Origin: Triangularia verruculosa
Lineage: Eukaryota; Ascomycota; Sordariomycetes; Sordariales; Podosporaceae
Direction: 5' to 3'
Assembly (NCBI GenBank): GCA_033296885.1
Contig: MU863924.1
Span: 62,001-126,000 of the forward strand
Length of the DNA: 64,000 nucleotides
Of this stretch, positions 1 through 10,430 are shown in pieces. Numbering within the stretch: the first letter of the stretch is position 1; every line of letters begins with the position of its first letter. A program made the translations under genes and the position numbers. The notes below the pieces were generated by a model. The model saw nothing but the letters and a program-made list of their open reading frames with translations, did no database searches and was not told the origin of the DNA.

Positions 1-11
1 ATCAAGCCGAC

Positions 12-153
12 TGTCAGGGGTGTGAGGGGGCGATCGGCCGACTGTTAGGAGGGTGAAAGGTGATGAGTGTCCAGCCGGACGGCGGAGCGTGGCAGGCGAT
101 GAGTGTCCAGCCGAAGGGCTATGACAAACTGTCGATTGTCAGGGGTGTGAGGG
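12..153. repeat. Interspersed 16-17 bp direct repeats
   Basis: The 17-mer TGTCAGGGGTGTGAGGG occurs at 12-28 and 137-153. The 16-mer GATGAGTGTCCAGCCG occurs at 62-77 and 98-113. A degenerate copy of the first word lies near 40-58. Together they look like the remains of a minisatellite cut by the window edge. Confidence 0.6.
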
Positions 154-283
154 AGACGGGCGACCAGCCAAACATCCTCGACAAACTTGAGGGGCAAGGG
201 AGTCGGCTGAACCCGACAGTCGCACAAGGAGCTGATACCCCAGCGCCCCAGACGGCATCAAAACGGGATTGACCGACCTCAAA

Positions 284-331
284 AGATAGTTAATAGGCCT
301 TAAAAGATAGTCAACAGGCCTCCAAAGATAG
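284..331. repeat. 21-bp-period repeat, locus 1
   Basis: The core AGATAGT-N4-AGGCCT is present at 284-300 and 305-321, and AGATAG recurs at 326-331. The cores are exactly 21 bp apart. The same core and period occur at 23518-23696, upstream of the SVP26 gene, so this is a dispersed repeat family and not a single chance duplication. Confidence 0.7.
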
Positions 332-985
332 CCGGCAATGAAAATAGCCTTGCTCATTACGCCACAGGTGATGCAAGCTATGCTTGCGCAGGTAGTGGCC
401 GTAGCATGTTCCTCATGGCCAATGGGGATCCGCCAGGACGGGAGCCAAGCTCTGACGAGTTGACTGGGACATGGTTGTCAGAGCGGTGGAGGTGACCGCG
501 AGCGTCAGAAGGCCGAAGCGGCTCGAAAGGAGCAGGAGCAGGCAGAAGTCTGGCCGAAGCCAAAACCATAGAATGCGTGCCGATGTCAGTGCCCTGGAAA
601 CCCGGGAGGAGAAACACTTGAAGAGGCGTGACAGAGGAGACCGGCTGGTATAGGAGTAGCGGTCGCGATGATACCTCCCTTGCGTTGTAGACGCATAAGA
701 ATAGGCTCCAGCCTCGTAGCCCCGGGCAGATGGTTAGGTTTCGTGCACCAGGGCTCGAGAAGAATGCCGGAAGAAGCCAAGACAGATAGAGAAGCCAGGG
801 GAGACAGAGCGTCGTGCTTCGCCTGGCAGAAGGTGAAGAGGAAGATGAGGGATATATGTGGCGAGGGCGCGCGCTCAACACCCAAGGAGGTGTCGACTGA
901 TTCCTGTTTCGACCAGTGTTAGTCAAACGGATCGCACCTGGTTGATCATGGATGGTGATTGGAAGTGACGAACCACATAGCGACA

Positions 986-1015
986 CTGCGAGAAGCGTCT
1001 CTGCGAGAAGCGTCT
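986..1015. repeat. Perfect 15-bp tandem duplication
   Basis: CTGCGAGAAGCGTCT is present twice in direct succession (986-1000 and 1001-1015). No coding context is visible. Confidence 0.75.
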
Positions 1016-1154
1016 CTCGACCGACCTTTTAGAGACCGGACACCGAGCACCGAGCCAAAACCAGAAACCAGCTCCAAAACCAGTGAGGTATCCAAGAGAG
1101 CCTGCTCTGCATCGAAACGCCAATCTCAATAGTCAATTGATGAACTCGGCTGTA

Positions 1155-1427
1155 CTAGTGCGCGTTGGAGCAGCGGTCGCAGAGGTCGCCGGCGTGAGGG
1201 ACGGCAGTACCACAATAACTATGACCAATGGCGAGTGTTAGCCACATCATCATCGACCTTGAAGGGCTGATGATGGGAAGGTTGGGTGAGGCAACATACC
1301 AGGTCTTGCAAGAGCAGAGGTGATCATTCTCCTGGTCGTTGTGATACTTCCACTCATAGTCGGCAGGGACACGCGTTTGCTCAGCAGCAGTCGTGGGAGT
1401 GGTGCTGTTGAAAGCAGAGGATGGCAT
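1155..1427 (-). CDS. Small cysteine-rich hypothetical protein (63 aa)
   Basis: Two exons on the minus strand: 1300-1427 and 1155-1218. The 81-nt intron has a GTATGT donor and ATAG acceptor. Splicing gives 192 nt, a 63-residue protein plus stop. The N-terminal two thirds is polar (Ser/Thr, then an acidic Asp/Glu/His patch). The C-terminal third holds six Cys in the pattern C-x-C-x2-C-x-C-x11-C-x2-C. The second exon completes the Cys cluster exactly across the splice junction, which is the main argument that the gene is real. There is no signal peptide. The Cys spacing could bind a metal such as zinc, but that is inference; I recognise no family. The first ATG in frame after an upstream non-ATG extension was used as start. 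Confidence 0.6.
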   Translation of the reverse strand: MPSSAFNSTTPTTAAEQTRVPADYEWKYHNDQENDHLCSCKTWYVASPNLPIISPSRSMMMWLTLAIGHSYCGTAVPHAGDLCDRCSNAH

Positions 1428-4400
1428 TGTCAAAGATTTGAGATAGATGATGTGAAGTTCCAAGATAAGTAAGAATGATTGTTCGAAGTGTGTTTGATTG
1501 TTGATGCTCTGGGAAGAATGTGGTGGGAAGAAGTGTTAGGGATGAGAGAAGCTCAAGAGGAATTTAAAATGGTGCGTTTGAATTTCGATTCTTGTGGGTT
1601 CTCTAGCTGTCAAGTAGAAAACAGGAAGGAAGGTAGAGTAATGGGGAAGGGTAGAGGAAGGAGTATTTGAGTCTGTCGACAATGCTCAGGTGCAATGACA
1701 GAGCTCTCAGGGCCCGACACAGTCTTCAGGTCCCACATAAAGTGCTCGTTCTGGCAGCGGGAATGCCTCTTATTGCACCTTTTATTCAACCAATGACTTT
1801 GATTGATCAATACGGTGTCAACCAATCCCCATTGACGTGGTGTTTCCAAAGGCGCAGTCCATGTGAAAGACACACCAGGGTCCTCCTCTTGGATGAACAC
1901 AGGCGGTGAAGCCCTTCCGGTTCCATTTTGGCCGCCTTCTTTCTTCCTCAGGTTGCCTTGTCCCTGTGCGCTGTTTTCAACCCCGTGACTCACTGAGGCT
2001 TGACATGTTATTTGTCAGTTTGTCCTGCACCAAACCACCCCCTAGCTGCGCCCGGCAGGAAAGACGTTGTAAAAACGTTGGGCGGTGATCATTTTTTCTG
2101 ATCTGACACCAATCACAATCCACTGTTATTGCCCCCGATGAGAATGGACGGGAGCAGCATGTATGTGAGGTACATGAGGCACATGTGGTGCAGCATCCAG
2201 AATCAGCTCACCAAATGCGTCGATCAAGCCATCCCGCTGAACCTCGGATCAGTCAAACATGCAGGCGAGTTTGTCATTTGATGATGCCTCGACAACTGGA
2301 ATGGGAGCCCTAGGAACATCTCCCCCGTCGGGCGTCGGTGAGAAGGGCACTCGGGTGGTGTGGCTGTTGTCGCTCATGCAGGCTGCAAGCTGCAAGCTAC
2401 CCATCTGCAGGGACAAGCACTCGTCAGCGGCCATATCCCGCGTCATCAGCCATTAATCGTGGCTCCCTGGGCAGTGATCTCAGCATGCATGTCAAGCAGT
2501 CAATCAGGTGTCAGGACGGTAGAGCACCTCAGACACCCGGTCAGCCTCGACTTCAGTTCCCTCATCGGAAGTGAGCGTTGCAGAGCAGCACTAGCTACAC
2601 TTCAAACGTGGGGGCTTTGCAAGCAGGCACTGATCGGGCATCAAACACAATCAAAAGCCGACACATTGCACATTTGGCCTCCCTTGGCCTGCAGCCCGTA
2701 TTCCAATCCGTCTTTCTTCCAGCCTTTTGCTTTCATGACCTCTGCGAACTGTTGACCGGTGGCACAAACCACAGGGAAATCTGAGACATGATTCCAATCT
2801 CGACATACTGCTTTCCAGGCCCCGGAGACGACCGCCGAAATACACCTGAGCAACCATGAAGTCCGGACAGCCCAATCCCAGGAACATCGTGGGATGGCCG
2901 TGGTAGGTAACACAGCGCACAGCGGGGCGCACCACAAGACAGAAACGTCGCCAGACAGGATTTAGCAGCATTCAAGACCTGCCTGGTACTTACCGGCCTA
3001 AGCCAGCAACACAAACAGATCATGGAAGTTCCATGTCGAGGGGGAAAGCAGTTACTCCGTCGAGCGATTTTCGCTGAAAGTGTGTCTTCCCCTGTCTCCC
3101 CAACAAGTGTCACCCACGCTCGCTTGTCAACGCACAATTTCACTGTTGTGCCCTACGCTTGAGCTTTGTGCACTTTGATCTCAGCCAAGAAACTCAGAAG
3201 ACGTTACAATTGCCCCTGAAACGACCGCCCCAATCCCTGTCTCTTGGTCAAGCTGGGCAACGAAATAGCCCTAACGAAAATTGGTAGGTGTCGTCGTCTA
3301 ATGTACATCTCGGCGGCGGAAACCGCAGCTGCGCACTACCTTACGTACCCACATACTCGATCTACAACCGAGAGACAACATACGCGTTCCGTTGATTGCC
3401 AACGCGAGCGGGCGAGCCTCAGCTCGGCCTCCAGCTGTGTGTGCGGTGCAACGTGAGCCAAGAAGACGGGCATCCCACGTTCCATACCGTCGGCAAGCTC
3501 GGCACTTTTCTCTTTTACCCCTTTCCCCGCGCGCCGAGAACATTGCTCAAGAGACGTCTGACCTGAGGCGGGCAAAGTCCCAGGAACAAGCGGCAGAGAC
3601 GGCAGTGCGATATCAAGAGAAGCATTACACAGAATATCACCCCTTCTTAGCATGCGCCGGCCATAAAACCGACTGAGGAGCCGAGGTAGTAACAAAGGCA
3701 CGAGTGCGCATGCGAGGGGGGATAGTACAGCAGAGGTAGATCGGGCTGGGCGTTGAGAGAGTTGACAGTAGCACTAGCAGACGTTATGGCACGCCGACTC
3801 AGGGGGTTCTGTGTGTGCCAGCACCAACGATAACGCACCACTTGAAGCCTCACCTCGGCAGATATGTCAGATTTGACAGAGCCGGCTTCAGTGGGCCATC
3901 ATTGACACACATGTCATGTCAGCCGCATCGTTCGTTACAGTGTTCCAATATTAGGCGCAAGAAGCACATGTCAACTCCCAAGGCATCAATTGAATGAGAA
4001 AATACTGTATTCCAGACCACTTTACCTCGAACAAACAAACGAGCCCATATAAAAGTCTCGTAAATATACATCTCTTCACCCACCCTCCATCCACATCCCT
4101 ACTAACTCATACTCAATGGCTATCAAGACCACGCCGCCCATTCCCAATACATGGCCAAAACCAGCCACGCACCCCATATACGTGATATATGCCCCGTTTC
4201 CCGCACCTCCTCACAACCATCTCCTCCCGAGCCGACCCATCTCCTGCCAATCAACCGAAACAGTAGTCCCTCATTTTGCGCAACCAGCCCACATGCTGTG
4301 CGTTCCGGTATTGCCGTCAAACCTGAACCCTTCACACAGCGCAATAGAAAAAAACCACATGTGGTGTCTCCCTCGGGTCCTCTTCCCACGACTGTGCTGC

Positions 4401-4756
4401 GTGCCTCAATGGGGGCCGGGGTGTACCGTGTGACTGTGACCCGTGATCACAAAATGTGACTGAGTTTGGGCCGCCCTCACTCCTCAGCACTCAAACGTTT
4501 GTTGTTGATGTTGTTGTTGCCATGATTGCTCATGTATATAAAAGATGTAAGAAAACAACAAGAGAATAAAAAAAATGTTGCCACCCGGAGCCAACCATGT
4601 CGGCTGATGTTTCGTAACAAAGAGCGTCCAACGAGAGAACGAACGAGATGGTAAAAAATAGCAATAACACACGCGCAATCTCCTGAAGAAACAAAAATAT
4701 TCCACGCTGGTATCACCGTCATCATTTCCGTTCCCATGTCATTCCCTCCCATAAGC
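1428..4756. other. Intergenic, no gene recognised
   Basis: About 3.3 kb between the Cys-rich gene's 5' side and the 3' end of the permease. Short open frames exist on both strands but none shows a domain, coherent splice sites or coding-like codon use. A GTT-rich simple stretch lies near 4499-4521, just beyond the permease stop. Confidence 0.5.
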
Positions 4757-6456
4757 TTAAACCGTGTAAATGAAATCCGGCCTGTTATCCCCCAACTTCT
4801 CCACCTCCTTCTCATTCAGCCCCTCAACCAGATAATCCCTCTCCCCCCTTAGCCTCTTCGCGTTTTCTCTCCTCAGCAGCACCGTCATCAACACCGACCC
4901 CCCAAACAAAAACACCGCCATGTACGCAATGATCACAGCGTGTCCTTCAACGAACCTCGGCCCGTTGAAGAAGATGTTGCTGCTCACCACGCCGTTGAGA
5001 TTACCCCACCCAATCACAAACCCCATTACCACGCCCCTCTTGTAAACACCCTCGGTGTTGTTCGCCATCCACGAAATCGTGTTTGAAATGCAAGGGTAAA
5101 TCCCCAGCGCGCCCAAAAACGTCCCGACGTACTTGACTGCCGCGTCCTCTGACGCAAGCAACATGGCAAACCCCGCCACGCCAAACACCGAGACGATGAT
5201 ATTGCAGAGACCCCTTTGTCTCGTCCTGTCGGCAACAAAACCAATCGCCACCGTCAAAATCGCCGCGGCCGCATACGGAGGCACGCTCATCAACTGCGCT
5301 CGGATGACAGACGTGTTCCACCCCATATCGCTGATGATGGTCGGCAGAAACAGACTAAACGCGTACAGCGGCATGTCGCAGCCCATGTAAATCACCATGC
5401 CCAGCCACATCTTCCAGTCCTTCAGACTATCCCACAGCGCACTGTTGTCGTACTTTTCATGCTCCGCCGACGACTGCTTGTCAAACTTTAGCCTTCTCAC
5501 CACCCTGGCCCTGTCAACCTCTGACAGGAACTTGGCTTCGTCGGGGAAGTCGTAGACAAGCCAGAAGGACATGATGCCGACGATGACGGTGAGGAGACCT
5601 TCGAGGATGAAGATCCAGGCCCAGCCGGGGAGGCCGCAGATGCCGTGCATGTTCTCGATTGCCGCCGCAAGCAAGCCGCCGAATGAACCTGACAAGGCGG
5701 CCGCAGAAAAGAAGATGGCGGCGCGGAGGCCGAATTCTGATCTTTTGTACCAGCAGGAGAGGTAGTAGTTGACGCCGGGGAAGAGGCCTGCCTCGGTGAG
5801 GCCGAGGAACCAGCGGGCTGCCATGAGCCCGCTCCAGTTTGTTACGAAGCCCATGCCGAGCATGCTTGCGCCCCAGAGGACCCTGAGAGATGCTGTTAGG
5901 ATATCGCTGGCGAAAGGGGTTGGGCTAAAAGGGGACTTACATGATGATGGGGATGAATATCGAAGGCCGGTATCTTTTCAGCATGATGTTGGTGATGGGC
6001 TCAAAGACGGCGTACGAGACAAAGAAGATGGTGAGGGTGGCATTGTAAGAGGAGATGCTGAGGCCAAGGTCTGTTGATAGCCCGGCGATTTTGGCGTTGC
6101 CAATGTTTGTTCTGTCGAGGAAGGCTAACAGGTAAAGGAAGCAAAGCTAGAAGTGTGCATCAGTATGGGTGTGCTGTTTACAAGCTGAGGAAACCAAAGC
6201 CAACTTACCCATGGCATCAGCTTTTTGTCTAGCTTCCATAGTAATTTGCGGTCCTATAAGGGTAAAACGTATTAGTGTTTTTCTTTGGCAAAGGAATGAT
6301 CAAGAAAAAGAAACAAGCCCGACTTACAACTTCGGCTTTCTCAACCGCTGTCAGGTGGGCATCCGGATCTTCTGGGAGATCCATCAATCCTTCGTCGTGG
6401 CTGCGTTGGGCCTCGCTGATGGAGTCTTTTTCTCTGTCGTCGCCCATGCTGGTCAT
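4757..6456 (-). CDS. MFS permease, ACS (allantoate/nicotinate permease-like) family
   Basis: Four exons (6328-6456, 6209-6253, 5941-6146, 4757-5882) give 501 residues, the usual length for Dal5/Tna1-type anion:cation symporters. The second and third exons join into the family signature before and within TM1: K-L-D-K-K-L-M-P-W, then F-L-D-R-T-N-I-G-N-A-K. Later exons show R-W-F-L-G-L-T-E-A-G-L-F-P-G (TM4/5) and about twelve hydrophobic segments. The N-terminus is acidic and cytosolic. The start is the first ATG of the frame. The likely role is plasma-membrane uptake of an organic anion such as allantoate, nicotinate or a vitamin; the substrate cannot be read from sequence. A 3.97-kb gap on its 5' side separates it from the next gene. 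Confidence 0.92.
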
Positions 6457-9400
6457 CTGCTCCAAGACGAGCCTGTCTTTTGACGTTATGATATCGTTGG
6501 CAGCTGTGACGATCCGTCTTTGTGTTAGCCGGCACAAACTGTCAGGCCTGTGCTGCAACGGTTCACTGGACGGGGAGGAACGGGCAATCAACCGGGCTCT
6601 GAGAGACGGTAGTGGGAGTGTACGCTATCAGTGACCTAGGAGGGGGACTGGATCATGGAGAAGTGGGATTAAAAAGTCTTTGGATGGCCGAGGGGGGACG
6701 GAGTTGTGTAGGTGTTTTATGTCTGAAGCGAAATGGCGGAATGATCAGGAGAGGGGGGAGGTCACGAACCCATGGTGTCCATTTTTTTCTTTCTCAGGCC
6801 GGATCGGATTCTGGTTGGTGTGGAGTGAAGGCGTGGGTGTCAACTTCCTCTTTCAGTCACTTGACCGTTGTATTGGATGCGGGGGAGGGCACACCGATAT
6901 CACCGAGCCGGCGATCAGCGCGATGCAGTACCGGATTTCCAAGAGATCTCTTTCTGGGGTTTCTGTCGGGCAGTGAGTCCGCAACCACCAATCCCAACGC
7001 GGCTCTGTCAGCAAAAGATGCAGCAAATGTGGTGTCTGGCGTGCAGGAAATGCTACGCGGGTGTTCAAGGTGTGTGTGGTGTTGAGCAGGCAAGCGGGCA
7101 GCTGAGTCTTTAACACGCAATTGGGCGAGATGAACTGTCCGTGGAGCCTGGAGATGCCACTCTACCGTCCAGACCGCAATGCATGGCCGGAATTGAGTTT
7201 GCGGAGGAGGCTTTCATCTGTTGAAGCATGTTATATGTATGGCGCTGGCTACAAACGCCACGGGCGGATGCCACCCTCCACGGGACACCACTGCCCGTCC
7301 GTGTTTCTCCTGTGAGAACCAGCCGACAGGGATATGGCAAACCACAGGTGACTGGCACCCGGTATTGACGAAGCTGATTTCGTGATATCCCTGTCAGCAA
7401 AGTCCCTCTGTTTGCGCATGTTCCCGACAGGCCAAGTCCAGTGATAAACCGCCCCGTCCAATTGCAAACAGTGAAGGCTTGCAACGACGTCCGAAGTGTG
7501 TCTTCAAAGTCTAATGCGCCTACTACCAAGCCCATGCCCGAAAAGCGCCATTCTCCTCCCCCGCTTCGTTTGCCGGCTCTCAGTGAACGAGACACAGCAT
7601 CCAAACACCGAGAATTCGGCCATTGGCTCTGGGAGGTGAAGGTTTCTAGAACCGTTGGAAGCATCGTGAGGTGGTCACAGAGCAGGGATCGTAAATTAAC
7701 TTGTGCGTCTTTCCGGAGCGGTGATGCCTATAGCTTTCCCAGGTATTGCCGTCATATATTGAACTTTGGTTCCCTGGGGGTTTCCTGGTGCCGGCCAATA
7801 ACTAATATCGACGCTTCCTGGGGCACCCGAGTTCGCAGCGGCAATGGGTGGGAACCACATGTATGCCAGGTTGACGAGTTCCAAAGATAGCGCGACCCTG
7901 GACCTTGGAGGGGCGTCATGATGTCTCACTCGACCAGTTCCTAGCAAGACAGGACAAGGTACTGTGTCACCATACTCTAGCTCTCATCCATTCTGCGCCA
8001 ACTGAGAATCAAGACATGTCCAGTCCCATAGTATTTACGGCCTTTACTACCGCGAGGTCCCAGGTAGATGTTGTTGGATCCGGAGATAAAGCGGCCATGA
8101 ACCAGATCCAGCGCTGCCCATGGGAAGCTGCTGCCCTTCAGCTTGTCACTTTCCAACACAAAGCATTATCCAGGTTCAGGTATCGACTCAGAAGCGTTGC
8201 CGGGGGTGAGCTGCGGCTAACAATGGGCGGATCACAGAATCCATACCCCGCTTCTGCATGTCCTTCTCGTGGATAGCACCCACGAATTGGGTGGCACTTT
8301 GATGTAGCTACGGGCCAGTTCCCAGACCAGACTACGGCAAGCAGCCACCAATCTACGAGAAAGCCAAGCTGCTATGTAATATCATCACGAATATGGCTGC
8401 CTTGGATAGAGATGGAGCACAAAGGCCAAGCCCTTGCTGGAAATGGCTCATTCCATGGCTCAAGCTTGGTTGACCTACCACGGCGACGCCGAAATATTTC
8501 CTCTATCTCGGCGGCCTGGCCTGATATAGAACTGGGTCATTGTTCTGGACAGCAGCTCGGGTGTGCTGTCAATAAAATGAGACCCCCCGCGGATGCTCTC
8601 GCGAGTGTGGTGTTCGACCCGTCACCCTTGCTACACCTGTCCAACCACGAGAGCCACTCGTGGATGCGGCCACGCCGGGGGATTGCTAAGGGGCAGTCCA
8701 TGAGGAACAAACTAATGCGCGAGTGCAGACCTGCTTCCGGCGCAAGATAGTCCATGAAGCAAGTGCCCAGTAGGACTGCTTTCTCGCCCACGTGCTTGCT
8801 GAGATGGCGCTAGATCTTGCCCTCCGCGACAGGATCATCAGGCCGCTATCTCGAGATGTGGCCATTTTGCTAAGAGGTTTCGGGCTGTCAGTACTGGTTA
8901 GAGACGGTAGCACAATTGTCCTGCAAGTTTCCGCACCTCCCAGGGTTCCCACGCCTGTTGTCGACCACCCCGATTCGCCAACTCTGCTCAGGTTGTTCAA
9001 GTCACTACTGTACAGTGTACTGGTGCATCTCAAATAGCCGCAGTAGGTAGCTGGGAGAGCCAAGCTGTAAGCAAGGTCGATGGAGAGAGGGCACCAGGGG
9101 CTGGTTGGCAAACACTTGGCGGAGGTTGAAAGAGGAGACTGATCGTCTCGATGCCAAGGTTGGTAAGCAGCCGCCAAGACGGGAAGACGTTCGGAATTGC
9201 TTCTGTAAATTTTGGGCTCAGATGGCCGAGGATTCGCCAATCGGCCCTCTGCAAGCCACGAATCTGGCTTGGCAGCGGGACGCGCCCATCGGAGGCGTCT
9301 CCGTGAATCCCATCCCCCATTTCCTGTTCCAGACACGCGAGCAAGGGAGCGGAATGCATGCGCGCATCAGTTGGTGTCGACGACGATGGCTGATCATATT

Positions 9401-10430
9401 CCGAAGTGCTCCGTAACAGTATTTTTTTGACAGGTTGCATCCGCTAGGAGAAATTCGAGTGACTGAGCTGCGACATGCCGACTTGACTGGTGGAAAGACG
9501 CATAGGGCACCCAGGACACGCAGGGAGGAAGCAGGGAGGAAGCAGGCATTTCCACGAAAAGGCAGGCCCTACACCGCTCCACGACGGCACGACTCGGCCT
9601 CCCGAAAGTCGGACTTCAGCTGTCGGGTGTGGGGCCTTTCGGTGCCCGTCCTCTCGGGGGGGCATGATGCTGTGTCGCAGTGGCGGCATCCTCTTTGCAT
9701 CTTTACATCCCCTAGCTCTTCGGAAATACGACCGGCAGACATATGTCTAGACCAGCATACAGAAGGCCAAGCATGCAGAGAGCCGGCGAGCTGTGACATT
9801 TCGAGTTTGCTGTTCGTGGGACTCGGGAGTGCTTGGTTTGTTGAGGAGCCGGCGTCGAGCTTTTTGAACGGAGGATGGTCCTGTTGTGTGTTGCAGGCGG
9901 CGAAACGGCAATATTGTGATTTGTTGGAGAAAACGAGCCTTCAAGTCACGTTATGAACGCCACGATCCGGCGACTCCGGGCGTGAACATCTCTGTGCGGG
10001 TATCTTATTATCTTGAACTTGATAAGATGAGATGAGATGAGATGGGGGAGGTGAGTTGACACAAAAAGCTTGATGAGTAATATGACGAGGTACCTGGCCA
10101 ATCAACAAAAGGAAAAAGGTGGGTCTTGCTTACTGGCCGAGAAGCCGTCTGAATTGGACCAAAAGTGGAAAAGATCACGACTGAACCTGAGTGATTTGAG
10201 CCAAGTCAGCAACAAAAGCCCCTATGACAACCGCCACTCTTGATAGTCTCAGCTATTATTCTTAAAAGATTGCCGATATTCTCCGCCTTGCTTGCCGCCT
10301 GCCCGCGCTGTCGTCCTGTTCCGGACCCGCTTTCTCGCGGCCCGACCCTGGCTTCGGCCCTCCGAGGTGAGCAGTCTCATCGTTTCCGGGCGGGCCGGTT
10401 AGTTAACTCACGTCGTAGCGAAGCGCCTCT
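6457..10430. other. Intergenic, no intact gene; possible relics
   Basis: About 4 kb upstream of both the permease and the monooxygenase. Scattered open frames lack start codons, splice logic or domains. A frame near 7977-8159 (minus) vaguely resembles a methyltransferase segment but is broken on both sides. An 11-bp duplication (CAGGGAGGAAG) lies at 9521-9542. The paired GATA sites at 10008-10025 are listed separately. Confidence 0.45.
10008..10046. promoter_or_regulatory. Inverted pair of GATA sites plus GATGA microsatellite
   Basis: TTATC and GATAA face each other across 8 bp (10008-10025), about 405 bp upstream of the monooxygenase start. About four GATGA units follow. Paired HGATAR sites are typical targets of fungal GATA factors (nitrogen, iron or light regulators). 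Binding here is inference. Confidence 0.3.

Larger units (their letters stand above)
1..1154. other. Gene-free left edge with short repeats
   Basis: No frame here carries a recognisable domain or a convincing exon. It contains several short direct repeats, listed separately (12-153, 284-331 and 986-1015). The sequence is not obviously AT-rich, so it does not look like a RIP-mutated transposon. Confidence 0.5.

Noticed and set aside
2651..2971. Two overlapping minus-strand frames
   Set aside because: Neither shows a domain, and two frames of equal length over the same DNA argue for chance.
8686..9336. Minus-strand frame of about 216 codons
   Set aside because: No domain, no matching splice partners, and neighbouring frames look equally plausible, so a gene cannot be supported.
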